64,000 bases of DNA, from the NCBI GenBank assembly GCA_963978905.1, contig OZ022256.1, forward strand, positions 3,703,501-3,767,500. The letters are read 5' to 3'. Shown in pieces: positions 41,209 through 52,822 of this stretch (the first letter of the stretch is position 1; every line of letters starts with the position of its first letter). The DNA comes from Trichostrongylus colubriformis. Taxonomy: Eukaryota; Nematoda; Chromadorea; Rhabditida; Trichostrongylidae. Below the pieces are notes generated by a model. The model was not told the DNA's origin. It searched no databases and saw only the letters and a program-made list of their open reading frames with translations. Position numbers and translations under genes: made by a program.

Positions 41209-44200
41209 GGTGGTGTTGTCCGCTCCTCCACGTGGTGCCACTGGAAACTACCTAGTCACGGTAGGCCGAACGCGGACGATACGATTCCGGCGACAGACCC
41301 TCGTGACAAGTCGGCCGAGGAACGCTCGAGTCACAACACAATGAAGGATGGTCACTTACGATGTAGAGGAAAAGGCTAGGGCGTACCCCGGAAGCGACGC
41401 GCGCCTTTATCGCCCGATTGGCGTGTCAAATGAAAAGCAAGGGCTACCTACTGAGCAAGGGCGTGGAAGGCTGAAGAAGTTAGCCCTAAATCAGGCCACA
41501 ACTCGATTCGCGGCTCTGAATGTTGGATCGATGACAGGAAAATCGAGGGAAGTCGCAGCAGCTCTGAAGGCGAGACGAATTGATGTCTGCGCTGTCCAGG
41601 AGACGAAGTGGGCAGGAGCGAAAGCGAAAGACATTGGAGAAGGATATAAAATTCTGTATAATGGAATTGCTAGAACGAGAAACGGAGTTGGAATTATTGT
41701 ATCTGAAAAATTCCGCGACGCCATTTTTGAAGTGGAAAGATATGACGACCGTCTGATGAAAGTTGTTTTTGTCATTGAATCGCGGAAGATTCATTTCTTC
41801 ACGGCACGCTCCGCAAGCTGGATGCTCGGCTTTGGAGAAGGAAGCTTTCTGGAACTTGCTCGATAGTAAGACCATGCTAGTACCAGCTGATGAGCTCTTA
41901 TTCGTTGCCGGAGATCTAAACGGGCATGTCGGGAAGCACAGTAACGGACATCCTTGCCATGGCGACTTTGGGTACGGCGCCCAAAACGATGATGGCAACC
42001 GCATTTTGGACTATGCCGATGCCCATGATCTCATAATACTGAACACGTGGTACATAAAACGAGATTCTCATCTGGCGACGTACCACAGTGGAAGGAACTC
42101 GTCGCAAATCGATTTTATTCTTATGAGAAGAAAGGACCGATGGCTAGCAAGGGACGTAAAGGTCATTCCTTGCGAGACTGTAGCAACTCAGCATCGTCCA
42201 CTAGTAGGCACATTCTCACTGCGACCACCAAAGCACAAGTATGCGGAGCGTACTGGACCAGCGAGGATAAAGTGGTGGAGGTTCAGAGAGAACGAAGCTG
42301 AGGTAATTGGACGGGTGGCACTGCCGAACCTCACTTCTGTTGAAGATACCTGGATCGCGGCAAAGAAGAACATCTTAGCAGCTGCTTGTACAGTACTGGG
42401 CTACACAAAGACCGGTAGGAAGCGCATCGACAAGGAAGCATGGCTGTGGACAGAAGAAGTTCAGTCCTGCGTAAGAAAGAAAAAGGCATTATACCATGCT
42501 TATCTCCAAGATAGGACTGCTGAAAACTGGACCGCTTACCGATCCGCGAAAGCAGAAGCGAAGAAAGCTGTAGCGAAGACTAAGGCGGCTCGATTTGAAG
42601 AACTGTACCGCAAGCTGGACACTCGTGAAGGTGAGAAAGACCTGTACAAGCTTGTAAGATCCCGAAATCGAAGGACTGAGGATACTGCGAAATTCTACGG
42701 TATCATGGACGAAAAAGGACAGCTTCTGTCAAACCCTCCAGATGTTCGTGAAAGATGGAGAGCATACTTTGAAATAATTTCAACTGAGGAGTTTGCTCAC
42801 CCGCCGATAGAGGATGCAGTTCCAACAGAGGGGGCTGTTCCCATGATTACTCCTGCGGAGGTTACAGAAGCACTGAAGAAGATGAACAATGGTAAGGCGA
42901 CCGGACCTGACGACATCGCTGCCGAAATTTGGAAGTCAAGTCTCTGGGATCCGTCCATCTGGCTGTCCTCACTATTCAACCTGATAGTGAAAGAGCGTTG
43001 CATCCCCAAGGATTGGACTTCAAGCATAACCATTCCAATCTTCAAGAGGAAGGGTTCCCCAGCAGAATGTTCGAGTTATCGGCCGGTACGGCTCCTCACT
43101 CACACCATGAAGGTTTTCGAGAGAATTCTGGATAAGCGCGTGCGTGATATCGTTTCACTTAGCGCTAACCAGTGCGGGTTTGTATGCAACCGCAGCACGA
43201 CTGATGCAATATATGCGGCTAGGCTGCTCGTGGAGAAGCACCGAGAAAAGTCAAAGACGGTGCATCTTGGATTTCTCGATCTGGAGAAAGCGTTTGACCG
43301 TGTACCGCACGATGCGATATAGTACGCGTTGAGGAAACACAATGTTCCAGAGGAATTGGTGGAGTGGATAAAGCTGCTGTACAGGAACCCCACCAGTTGT
43401 GTCAGAACGGCAGCGGGAACATCAAAGCCTTTCCAAATCACCGTAGGCGTACATCAAGGCTCCGCGTTGTCCCCACTACTCTTCAATATAGTCCTGGACG
43501 TTGTGACTAGGGACCTGCAACAACCAGTGCCTTGGACGCTTTTGTATGCCGACGATGTCATGCTCGCATCCGAGGACCGGCTCAGCTTACAACTGCAGGT
43601 CCAATCTTGGAATGACAGATTGGCGCGCTTCGGACTGCGGCTGAATGCAAGAAAGTCAGTGTACTTGACAAACGATACGTCGTTTCTTGGAACCGTGCAA
43701 GTGGACGGCATAGACTTGCCAAGGTCAAGTGCATTCTGCTATCTGGGGTCGACGATCGCTCAAGACGGGAACATCATGGACGAGGTCAATTCAAGAATAT
43801 CGGCAGCGTGGCATAAGTGGCGAACAGCAACTGCTGTTCTCTGCGACAGGAAGGTCAGCACCAAGCTGAAGTCAAAAATATATCGGACAGTTGTGCGACC
43901 CGTAGCGTTATACGGTTCTGAGTGTTGGCCAGTTACGAAAGAGGCCGAAAGACGCCTAGGCGTCATGGAAACAAAAATGCTGAGATGGTCTTCTGGTCTG
44001 ACTCAGCTGGACCGCATACGCAACGAAGATCTGCGAGATTGTTTCGGAGTCGTCCCAATCCAAGATAAGCTACGTGAATCCAGATTGAGATGGTACGGGC
44101 ACGTACTGCGTGCTGATGTAGACTCAGTCGTCAAAAAAGCGACGCTGCACGAAGTGGCCGGAGAAAGACCTCGGGGAAGACCCAGGCAACGTTGGATGGA

Positions 44201-44331
44201 TGTCATACGAAATGACATGAAGGGTGGGACTCCATCCCGAAGACGCTGAAGACCGGATAAGATGGCGTCATCGTTCAAGCAAAGGACCCTGCTGTGCGGG
44301 ACAAACGCTAAGAAGAAGAAGAAGAAGAAGA
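41209..44331 (+). mobile_element. RTE-clade non-LTR retrotransposon, copy 1
   Basis: A 3.1-kb element inserted in a tRNA spacer. The target AGTATTGCTAATCATA is duplicated at 41193-41208 and 44332-44347 (the edge is ambiguous by a few bases because the tail is AAG). Removing insert plus one duplication restores the 187-bp spacing exactly (162+25). Layout: short 5' leader with CTCCACGTGGTGCCACTGG, endonuclease-RT frame 41348-44249, very short 3' UTR and an (AAG)n tail. This compact design is characteristic of RTE elements. It was full-length at insertion but is now dead. Confidence 0.92.
41348..44249 (+). pseudogene. RTE endonuclease/reverse transcriptase, frameshifted and interrupted (copy 1)
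   Basis: Frame piece one (from 41348) holds the first half of the APE-type endonuclease: LNVGSMTG near residue 57, the catalytic QETKW near 84, and NGVGIIVSEKF. At about 41804-41807 two bases appear lost inside the expected TAYAPQ motif, and the frame continues from APQAGC in the next phase. It then shows GDLNG (about 41907), SQIDFIL and QHRPLV (endonuclease His), then RT: NNGKATGPDDI, SYRPVRLL, motif A FLDLEKAFDRVP. A TAG at 43320-43322, where related elements usually have Trp, stops it. The same frame continues with HQGSALSPLLFNI, catalytic YADD (43545-43556), LRLNARKS, YLGSTI and the RTE tail (LRWYGHVL, RPRGRPRQRW). No translation of a complete enzyme is expected. Confidence 0.93.
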
Positions 44332-44333
44332 AG
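44309..44333 (+). repeat. (AAG)n tail of RTE copy 1
   Basis: About eight AAG triplets at the element's 3' end; RTE elements commonly end in short tandem repeats used in target-primed reverse transcription. Confidence 0.85.
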
Positions 44334-44371
44334 TATTGCTAATCATACCTGGTCCAGAAATTAACAGTCGT

Positions 44372-44444
44372 GCTTCCGTAGCGCAGTCGGCAGCGCGTCA
44401 GTCTCATAATCTGAAGGTCGTGAGTTCGAGCCTCACCGGGAGCA
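44372..44444 (+). tRNA. tRNA-Met(CAT)
   Basis: Unit II-1, consensus; first after RTE copy 1. Confidence 0.95.
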
Positions 44445-44559
44445 ATCTTTTTGCTACACCGTGTTTCGTTGCTAAAGACCCTCACTTCAACCCTGCAGGG
44501 TCCTGAATATATCTTGTCATAAACTGCTAATCATACCTGGTCCAGAAATTAACAGTCGT

Positions 44560-44632
44560 GCTTCCGTAGCGCAGTCGGCAGCGCGTCAGTCTCATAATCT
44601 GAAGGTCGTGAGTTCGAGCCTCACCGGGAGCA
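44560..44632 (+). tRNA. tRNA-Met(CAT)
   Basis: Unit II-2, consensus; 188-bp spacing. Confidence 0.95.
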
Positions 44633-44746
44633 ATCTTTTTGCTACACCGTGCTTCGTTGCTAAAGACCCTCACTTCAGCCCTGCAGGGTTCTGAATATAT
44701 CTTGTCAGTTTTGCTAATCATAGCTGGTCCAAAAATATCCTGTCGT

Positions 44747-44819
44747 GCTTCCGTAGCGCAGTCGGCAGCGCGTCAGTCTCATAATCTGAAGGTCGTGAGT
44801 TGGAGCCTCACCGGGAGCA
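44747..44819 (+). tRNA. tRNA-Met(CAT), T-loop variant
   Basis: Unit II-3; TTGGAGC. Confidence 0.88.
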
Positions 44820-44933
44820 ATCTTTTTGCTACACCGTGCTTCGTTGCTAAAGACCCTCACTTCAGCCCTGCAGGGTCCTGAATATATCTTGTCAGTATTA
44901 CTATGCATAGCTCATCCAGAAATCACCTGTCGT

Positions 44934-45006
44934 GCTTCCGTAGCGCAGACGGCAGCGCGTCAGTCTCATAATCTGAAGGTCGTGAGTTCGAGCTTCACTG
45001 GGAGCA
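44934..45006 (+). tRNA. tRNA-Met(CAT), T-arm variant
   Basis: Unit II-4; AGACGG, TTCAC, TGGGAGC. Confidence 0.88.
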
Positions 45007-45120
45007 ATCTTTTTGCTACACCGTGTTTCGTTGCTAAAGACCCTCACTTCAGCCCTGCAGGGTTCTGAATATATCTTGTCAGTATTACTATGCATAGCTC
45101 ATCCAGAAATCACCTGTCGT

Positions 45121-45193
45121 GCTTCCGTAGCGCAGACGGCAGCGCGTCAGTCTCATAATCTGAAGGTCGTGAGTTCGAGCCTCACCGGGAGCA
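45121..45193 (+). tRNA. tRNA-Met(CAT)
   Basis: Unit II-5; AGACGG. Confidence 0.94.
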
Positions 45194-45307
45194 ATCTTTT
45201 TGCTGCACGGTGTTTCGTTGCTAAAGACCCTCACTTAAGCCCTGCAGGGTCCTGAATATATCTTGTCAGTTTTGCTAATCATACCTGGTCCAGAAATTAA
45301 CAGTCGT

Positions 45308-45380
45308 GCTTCCGTAACGCAGTCGGCAGCGCGTCAGTCTCATAATCTGAAGGTCGTGAGTTCGAGCCTCACCGGGAGCA
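45308..45380 (+). tRNA. tRNA-Met(CAT), box A variant
   Basis: Unit II-6; TAACGC. Confidence 0.88.
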
Positions 45381-45494
45381 ATCTTTTTGCTGCACGGTGT
45401 TTCGTTGCTAAAGGCCCTCACTTCAACCCTGCAGGGTCCTGAATATATCTTGTCAGTATTGCTAATCATACCTGGTCCAGAAATTGACAGTCGT

Positions 45495-45567
45495 GCTTCC
45501 GTAGCGCAGTCGGCAGCGCGTCAGTCTCATAATCTGAAGGTCGTGAGTTCGAGCCTCACCGGGAGCA
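45495..45567 (+). tRNA. tRNA-Met(CAT)
   Basis: Unit II-7, consensus. Confidence 0.95.
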
Positions 45568-45681
45568 ATCTTTTTGCTGCACGGTGTTTCGTTGCTAAAG
45601 GCCCTCACTTCAACCCTGCAGGGTCCTGAATATATCTTGTCAGTTTTGCTAATCATACCTGGTCCAGAAATTAACAGTCGT

Positions 45682-45754
45682 GCTTCCGTAGCGCAGTCGG
45701 CAGCGCGTCAGTCTCATAATCTGAAGGTCGTGAGTTCGAGCCTCACCGGGAGCA
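45682..45754 (+). tRNA. tRNA-Met(CAT)
   Basis: Unit II-8, consensus. Confidence 0.95.
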
Positions 45755-45868
45755 ATCTTTTTGCTGCACGGTGTTTCGTTGCTAAAGGCCCTCACTTCAA
45801 CCCTGCAGGGTCCTGAATATATCTTGTCAGTTTTGCTAATCATACCTGGTCCAGAAATTAACAGTCGT

Positions 45869-45941
45869 GCTTCCGTAGCGCAGTCGGCAGCGCGTCAGTC
45901 TCATAATCTGAAGGTCGTGAGTTCGAGCCTCACCGGGAGCA
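45869..45941 (+). tRNA. tRNA-Met(CAT)
   Basis: Unit II-9, consensus. Confidence 0.95.
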
Positions 45942-46055
45942 ATCTTTTTGCTGCACGGTGTTTCGTTGCTAAAGACCCTCACTTAAGCCCTGCAGGGTCC
46001 TGAATATATCTTGTCAGTTTTGCTAATCATACCTGGTCCAGAAATTAACAGTCGT

Positions 46056-46128
46056 GCTTCCGTAACGCAGTCGGCAGCGCGTCAGTCTCATAATCTGAAG
46101 GTCGTGAGTTCGAGCCTCACCGGGAGCA
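46056..46128 (+). tRNA. tRNA-Met(CAT), box A variant
   Basis: Unit II-10; TAACGC. Confidence 0.88.
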
Positions 46129-46242
46129 ATCTTTTTGCTGCACGGTGTTTCGTTGCTAAAGACCATCACTTAAGCCCTGCAGGGTCCTGAATATATCTTG
46201 TCAGTTTTGCTAATCATACCTGGTCCAGAAATTAACAGTCGT

Positions 46243-46315
46243 GCTTCCGTAGCGCAGTCGGCAGCGCGTCAGTCTCATAATCTGAAGGTCGTGAGTTCGA
46301 GCCTCACCGGGAGCA
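46243..46315 (+). tRNA. tRNA-Met(CAT)
   Basis: Unit II-11, consensus. Confidence 0.95.
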
Positions 46316-46429
46316 ATCTTTTTGCTGCACGGTGTTTCGTTGCTAAAGGCCCTCACTTCAACCCTGCAGGGTCCTGAATATATCTTGTCAGTTTTGCTAA
46401 TCATACCTGGTCCAGAAATTAACAGTCGT

Positions 46430-46502
46430 GCTTCCGTAGCGCAGTCGGCAGCGCGTCAGTCTCATAATCTGAAGGTCGTGAGTTCGAGCCTCACCGGGAG
46501 CA
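46430..46502 (+). tRNA. tRNA-Met(CAT)
   Basis: Unit II-12, consensus. Confidence 0.95.
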
Positions 46503-46616
46503 ATCTTTTTGCTGCACGGTGTTTCGTTGCTAAAGACCATCACTTAAGCCCTGCAGGGTCCTGAATATATCTTGTCAGTTTTGCTAATCATACCTGGTCC
46601 AGAAATTAACAGTCGT

Positions 46617-46689
46617 GCTTCCGTAACGCAGTCGGCAGCGCGTCAGTCTCATAATCTGAAGGTCGTGAGTTCGAGCCTCACCGGGAGCA
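46617..46689 (+). tRNA. tRNA-Met(CAT), box A variant
   Basis: Unit II-13; TAACGC. Confidence 0.88.
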
Positions 46690-46803
46690 ATCTTTTTGCT
46701 GCACGGTGTTTCGTTGCTAAAGGCCCTCACTTCCACCCTGCAGGGTCCTGAATATATCTTGTCAGTATTGCTAATCATACCTGGTCCAGAAATTAACAGT
46801 CGT

Positions 46804-46876
46804 GCTTCCGTAGCGCAGTCGGCAGCGCGTCAGTCTCATAATCTGAAGGTCGTGAGTTCGAGCCTCACCGGGAGCA
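46804..46876 (+). tRNA. tRNA-Met(CAT)
   Basis: Unit II-14, consensus. Confidence 0.95.
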
Positions 46877-46990
46877 ATCTTTTTGCTGCACGGTGTTTCG
46901 TTGCTAAAGGCCCTCACTTCAACCCTGCAGGGTCCTGAATATATCTTGTCAGTTTTGCTAATCATACCTGGTCCAGAAATTAACAGTCGT

Positions 46991-47063
46991 GCTTCCGTAG
47001 CGCAGTCGGCAGCGCGTCAGTCTCATAATCTGAAGGTCGTGAGTTCGAGCCTCACCGGGAGCA
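46991..47063 (+). tRNA. tRNA-Met(CAT)
   Basis: Unit II-15, consensus. Confidence 0.95.
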
Positions 47064-47177
47064 ATCTTTTTGCTGCACGGTGTTTCGTTGCTAAAGGCCC
47101 TCACTTCAACCCTGCAGGGTCCTGAATATATCTTGTCAGTTTTGCTAATCATACCTGGTCCAGAAATTAACAGTCGT

Positions 47178-47250
47178 GCTTCCGTAGCGCAGTCGGCAGC
47201 GCGTCAGTCTCATAATCTGAAGGTCGTGAGTTCGAGCCTCACCGGGAGCA
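47178..47250 (+). tRNA. tRNA-Met(CAT)
   Basis: Unit II-16, consensus. Confidence 0.95.
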
Positions 47251-47364
47251 ATCTTTTTGCTGCACGGTGTTTCGTTGCTAAAGACCCTCACTTAAGCCCT
47301 GCAGGGTCCTGAATATATCTTGTCAGTTTTGCTAATCATACCTGGTCCAGAAATTAACAGTCGT

Positions 47365-47437
47365 GCTTCCGTAGCGCAGTCGGCAGCGCGTCAGTCTCAT
47401 AATCTGAAGGTCGTGAGTTCGAGCCTCACCGGGAGCA
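47365..47437 (+). tRNA. tRNA-Met(CAT)
   Basis: Unit II-17, consensus. Confidence 0.95.
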
Positions 47438-47551
47438 ATCTTTTTGCTGCACGGTGTTTCGTTGCTAAAGGCCCTCACTTCAACCCTGCAGGGTCCTGAA
47501 TATATCTTGTCAGTTTTGCTAATCATACCTGGTCCAGAAATTAACAGTCGT

Positions 47552-47624
47552 GCTTCCGTAGCGCAGTCGGCAGCGCGTCAGTCTCATAATCTGAAGGTCG
47601 TGAGTTCGAGCCTCACCGGGAGCA
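47552..47624 (+). tRNA. tRNA-Met(CAT)
   Basis: Unit II-18, consensus. Confidence 0.95.
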
Positions 47625-47738
47625 ATCTTTTTGCTGCACGGTGTTTCGTTGCTAAAGACCATCACTTAAGCCCTGCAGGGTCCTGAATATATCTTGTCAG
47701 TTTTGCTAATCATACCTGGTCCAAAAATTACCTGTGGG

Positions 47739-47811
47739 GCTTCCGTAGCGCAGTCGGCAGCGCGTCAGTCTCATAATCTGAAGGTCGTGAGTTCGAGCCT
47801 CACCGGGAGCA
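47739..47811 (+). tRNA. tRNA-Met(CAT)
   Basis: Unit II-19, consensus; GTGGG-type flank. Confidence 0.95.
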
Positions 47812-47925
47812 ATCTTTTTGCTGCACGGTGTTTCGTTGCTAAAGACCCTCACTTAAGCCCTGCAGGGTCCTGAATATATCTTGCCAGTTTTGCTAATCAT
47901 ACCTGGTCCAGAAATTAACAGTCGT

Positions 47926-47998
47926 GCTTCCGTAACGCAGTCGGCAGCGCGTCAGTCTCATAATCTGAAGGTCGTGAGTTCGAGCCTCACCGGGAGCA
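47926..47998 (+). tRNA. tRNA-Met(CAT), box A and terminator variant
   Basis: Unit II-20; TAACGC; terminator TTCTT. Confidence 0.85.
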
Positions 47999-48112
47999 AT
48001 CTTCTTGCTGCACGGTGTTTCGTTGCTAAAGACCATCACTTAAGCCCTGCAGGGTCCTGAATATATCTTGTCAGTTTTGCTAATCATACCTGGTCCAAAA
48101 ATTACCTGTGGG

Positions 48113-48185
48113 GCTTCCGTAGCGCAGTCGGCAGCGCGTCAGTCTCATAATCTGAAGGTCGTGAGTTCGAGCCTCACCGGGAGCA
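48113..48185 (+). tRNA. tRNA-Met(CAT)
   Basis: Unit II-21, consensus. Confidence 0.95.
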
Positions 48186-48299
48186 ATCTTTTTGCTGCAC
48201 GGTGTTTCGTTGCTAAAGACCCTCACTTCAGCCCTGCAGGGTCCTGAATATATCTTGTCAGTATTGCTAATCATACCTGGTCCAGAAATTAACAGTCGT

Positions 48300-48372
48300 G
48301 CTTCCGTAGCGCAGTCGGCAGCGCGTCAGTCTCATAATCTGAAGGTCGTGAGTTCGAGCCTCACCGGGAGCA
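48300..48372 (+). tRNA. tRNA-Met(CAT)
   Basis: Unit II-22, consensus. Confidence 0.95.
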
Positions 48373-48486
48373 ATCTTTTTGCTGCACGGTGTTTCGTTGC
48401 TAAAGACCCTCACTTAAGCCCTGCAGGGTTCTGAATATATCTTGTCAGTTTTGCTAGTCATAGCTGGTCCAAAAATTTCCTGTCGT

Positions 48487-48559
48487 GCTTCCGTAGCGCA
48501 GACGGCAGCGCGTCAGTCTCATAATCTGAAGGTCGTGAGTTCGAGCCTCACCGGGAGCA
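48487..48559 (+). tRNA. tRNA-Met(CAT)
   Basis: Unit II-23; AGACGG. Confidence 0.94.
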
Positions 48560-48674
48560 ATCTTTTTGCTACACCGTGTTTCGTTGCTAAAGGCCCTCAC
48601 TTCAACCCTGCAGGGTCCTGAATATATCTTGTCATAAACTGCTAATCATACCTGGTCCAGAAATTACCCGTGGG

Positions 48675-48747
48675 GCTTCCGTAGCGCAGTCGGCAGCGCG
48701 TCAGTCTCATAATCTGAAGGTCGTGAGTTCGAGCCTCACCGGGAGCA
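48675..48747 (+). tRNA. tRNA-Met(CAT)
   Basis: Unit II-24, consensus; 188-bp spacing. Confidence 0.95.
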
Positions 48748-48861
48748 ATCTTTTTGCTGCACGGTGTTTCGCTGCTAAAGACCCTCACTTCAACCCTGCA
48801 GGGTCCCGAATATATCTTGTCAGTTTTGCTAATCATAGCTGGTCCAAAAAATTCCTGTCGT

Positions 48862-48934
48862 GCTTCCGTAGCGCAGTCGGCAGCGCGTCAGTCTCATAAT
48901 CTGAAGGTCGTGAGTTCGAGCCTCACCGGGAGCA
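48862..48934 (+). tRNA. tRNA-Met(CAT)
   Basis: Unit II-25, consensus. Confidence 0.95.
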
Positions 48935-49048
48935 ATCTTTTTGCTACACCGTGTTTCGTTGCTAAAGACCCTCACTTCAACCCTGCAGGGTCCTGAATAT
49001 ATCTTGTCAGTTTTGCTAATCATACCTGGTCCAGAAATTAACAGTCGT

Positions 49049-49121
49049 GCTTCCGTAGCGCAGTCGGCAGCGCGTCAGTCTCATAATCTGAAGGTCGTGA
49101 GTTCGAGCCTCACCCGGAGCA
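49049..49121 (+). tRNA. tRNA-Met(CAT), acceptor variant
   Basis: Unit II-26; acceptor CCGGAGC, a unit with no equivalent before RTE copy 1. Confidence 0.92.
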
Positions 49122-49236
49122 ATCTTTTTGCTACACCGTGTTTCGTTGCTAAAGACCCTCACTTCAACCCTGCAGGGTCCTGAATATATCTTGTCATAAA
49201 CTGCTAATCATACCTGGTCCAGAAATTAACAGTCGT

Positions 49237-49309
49237 GCTTCCGTAGCGCAGACGGCAGCGCGTCAGTCTCATAATCTGAAGGTCGTGAGTTCGAGCCTCA
49301 CCGGGAGTA
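49237..49309 (+). tRNA. tRNA-Met(CAT), acceptor variant
   Basis: Unit II-27; AGACGG, GGGAGTA. Confidence 0.88.
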
Positions 49310-49423
49310 ATCTTTTTGCTACACCGTGCTTCGTTGCTAAAGACCCTCACTTCAGCCCTGCAGGGTTCTGAATATATCTTGTCAGTTTTGCTAGTCATAG
49401 CTGGTCCAAAAATTTCCTGTCGT

Positions 49424-49496
49424 GCTTCCGTAGCGCAGACGGCAGCGCGTCAGTCTCATAATCTGAAGGTCGTGAGTTCGAGCCTCACCGGGAGCA
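49424..49496 (+). tRNA. tRNA-Met(CAT)
   Basis: Unit II-28; AGACGG; last before RTE copy 2. Confidence 0.94.
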
Positions 49497-49586
49497 ATCT
49501 TTTTGCTACACCGTGCTTCGTTGCTAAAGACCCTCACTTCAGCCCTGCAGGGTTCTGAATATATCTTGTCAGTATTGCTAATCATA

Positions 49587-52500
49587 GGTGGTGTTGTCCG
49601 CTCCTCCACGTGGTGCCACTGGAAACTACCTAGTCACGGTAGGCCGAACGCGGACGATACGATTCCGGCGACAGACCCTCGTGACAAGTCGGCCGAGGAA
49701 CGCTCGAGTCACAACACAATGAAGGATGGTCACTTACGATGTAGAGGAAAAGGCTAGGGCGTACCCCGGAAGCGACGCGCGCCTTTATCGCCCGATTGGC
49801 GTGTCAAATGAAAAGCAAGGGCTACCTACTGAGCAAGGGCGTGGAAGGCTGAAGAAGTTAGCCCTAAATCAGGCCACAACTCGATTCGCGGCTCTGAATG
49901 TTGGATCGATGACAGGAAAATCGAGGGAAGTCGCAGCAGCTCTGAAGGCGAGACGAATTGATGTCTGCGCTGTCCAGGAGACGAAGTGGGCAGGAGCGAA
50001 AGCGAAAGACATTGGAGAAGGATATAAAATTCTGTATAATGGAATTGCTAGAACGAGAAACGGAGTTGGAATTATTGTATCTGAAAAATTCCGCGACGCC
50101 ATTTTTGAAGTGGAAAGATATGACGACCGTCTGATGAAAGTTGTTTTTGTCATTGAATCGCGGAAGATTCATTTCTTCACGGCACGCTCCGCAAGCTGGA
50201 TGCTCGGCTTTGGAGAAGGAAGCTTTCTGGAACTTGCTCGATAGTAAGACCATGCTAGTACCAGCTGATGAGCTCTTATTCGTTGCCGGAGATCTAAACG
50301 GGCATGTCGGGAAGCACAGTAACGGACATCCTTGCCATGGCGACTTTGGGTACGGCGCCCAAAACGATGATGGCAACCGCATTTTGGACTATGCCGATGC
50401 CCATGATCTCATAATACTGAACACGTGGTACATAAAACGAGATTCTCATCTGGCGACGTACCACAGTGGAAGGAACTCGTCGCAAATCGATTTTATTCTT
50501 ATGAGAAGAAAGGACCGATGGCTAGCAAGGGACGTAAAGGTCATTCCTTGCGAGACTGTAGCAACTCAGCATCGTCCACTAGTAGGCACATTCTCACTGC
50601 GACCACCAAAGCACAAGTATGCGGAGCGTACTGGACCAGCGAGGATAAAGTGGTGGAGGTTCAGAGAGAACGAAGCTGAGGTAATTGGACGGGTGGCACT
50701 GCCGAACCTCACTTCTGTTGAAGATACCTGGATCGCGGCAAAGAAGAACATCTTAGCAGCTGCTTGTACAGTACTGGGCTACACAAAGACCGGTAGGAAG
50801 CGCATCGACAAGGAAGCATGGCTGTGGACAGAAGAAGTTCAGTCCTGCGTAAGAAAGAAAAAGGCATTATACCATGCTTATCTCCAAGATAGGACTGCTG
50901 AAAACTGGACCGCTTACCGATCCGCGAAAGCAGAAGCGAAGAAAGCTGTAGCGAAGACTAAGGCGGCTCGATTTGAAGAACTGTACCGCAAGCTGGACAC
51001 TCGTGAAGGTGAGAAAGACCTGTACAAGCTTGTAAGATCCCGAAATCGAAGGACTGAGGATACTGCGAAATTCTACGGTATCATGGACGAAAAAGGACAG
51101 CTTCTGTCAAACCCTCCAGATGTTCGTGAAAGATGGAGAGCATACTTTGAAATAATTTCAACTGAGGAGTTTGCTCACCCGCCGATAGAGGATGCAGTTC
51201 CAACAGAGGGGGCTGTTCCCATGATTACTCCTGCGGAGGTTACAGAAGCACTGAAGAAGATGAACAATGGTAAGGCGACCGGACCTGACGACATCGCTGC
51301 CGAAATTTGGAAGTCAAGTCTCTGGGATCCGTCCATCTGGCTGTCCTCACTATTCAACCTGATAGTGAAAGAGCGTTGCATCCCCAAGGATTGGACTTCA
51401 AGCATAACCATTCCAATCTTCAAGAGGAAGGGTTCCCCAGCAGAATGTTCGAGTTATCGGCCGGTACGGCTCCTCACTCACACCATGAAGGTTTTCGAGA
51501 GAATTCTGGATAAGCGCGTGCGTGATATCGTTTCACTTAGCGCTAACCAGTGCGGGTTTGTATGCAACCGCAGCACGACTGATGCAATATATGCGGCTAG
51601 GCTGCTCGTGGAGAAGCACCGAGAAAAGTCAAAGACGGTGCATCTTGGATTTCTCGATCTGGAGAAAGCGTTTGACCGTGTACCGCACGATGCGATATAG
51701 TACGCGTTGAGGAAACACAATGTTCCAGAGGAATTGGTGGAGTGGATAAAGCTGCTGTACAGGAACCCCACCAGTTGTGTCAGAACGGCAGCGGGAACAT
51801 CAAAGCCTTTCCAAATCACCGTAGGCGTACATCAAGGCTCCGCGTTGTCCCCACTACTCTTCAATATAGTCCTGGACGTTGTGACTAGGGACCTGCAACA
51901 ACCAGTGCCTTGGACGCTTTTGTATGCCGACGATGTCATGCTCGCATCCGAGGACCGGCTCAGCTTACAACTGCAGGTCCAATCTTGGAATGACAGATTG
52001 GCGCGCTTCGGACTGCGGCTGAATGCAAGAAAGTCAGTGTACTTGACAAACGATACGTCGTTTCTTGGAACCGTGCAAGTGGACGGCATAGACTTGCCAA
52101 GGTCAAGTGCATTCTGCTATCTGGGGTCGACGATCGCTCAAGACGGGAACATCATGGACGAGGTCAATTCAAGAATATCGGCAGCGTGGCATAAGTGGCG
52201 AACAGCAACTGCTGTTCTCTGCGACAGGAAGGTCAGCACCAAGCTGAAGTCAAAAATATATCGGACAGTTGTGCGACCCGTAGCGTTATACGGTTCTGAG
52301 TGTTGGCCAGTTACGAAAGAGGCCGAAAGACGCCTAGGCGTCATGGAAACAAAAATGCTGAGATGGTCTTCTGGTCTGACTCAGCTGGACCGCATACGCA
52401 ACGAAGATCTGCGAGATTGTTTCGGAGTCGTCCCAATCCAAGATAAGCTACGTGAATCCAGATTGAGATGGTACGGGCACGTACTGCGTGCTGATGTAGA

Positions 52501-52709
52501 CTCAGTCGTCAAAAAAGCGACGCTGCACGAAGTGGCCGGAGAAAGACCTCGGGGAAGACCCAGGCAACGTTGGATGGATGTCATACGAAATGACATGAAG
52601 GGTGGGACTCCATCCCGAAGACGCTGAAGACCGGATAAGATGGCGTCATCGTTCAAGCAAAGGACCCTGCTGTGCGGGACAAACGCTAAGAAGAAGAAGA
52701 AGAAGAAGA
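49587..52709 (+). mobile_element. RTE-clade retrotransposon, copy 2
   Basis: Offset 8378 bp from copy 1 with the same internal sequence as far as I can read, the same (AAG)n tail and the same flanking AGTATTGCTAATCATA (49571-49586, 52710-52725). Identical insertion point and flanks mean it arose by duplication of the locus, not by a new transposition. Confidence 0.92.
49726..52627 (+). pseudogene. RTE endonuclease/reverse transcriptase, copy 2
   Basis: Carries the same 2-base loss near 50182-50185 and the same TAG at 51698-51700 as copy 1; YADD at 51923-51934. Protein pieces are identical to copy 1. Confidence 0.93.
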
Positions 52710-52749
52710 AGTATTGCTAATCATACCTGGTCCAGAAATTAACAGTCGT

Positions 52750-52822
52750 GCTTCCGTAGCGCAGTCGGCAGCGCGTCAGTCTCATAATCTGAAGGTCGTG
52801 AGTTCGAGCCTCACCGGGAGCA
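52750..52822 (+). tRNA. tRNA-Met(CAT)
   Basis: Unit III-1, consensus. Confidence 0.95.

Larger units (their letters stand above)
44334..49586 (+). repeat. tRNA-Met satellite array II (28 tRNAs)
   Basis: Continues array I in phase. The order of variant units just after the retrotransposon (consensus, consensus, T-loop variant, T-arm variant, AGACGG, TAACGC, consensus...) is the same after copies 1 and 2. It is the same for the first four units after copy 3, so the blocks are homologous. Confidence 0.95.
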
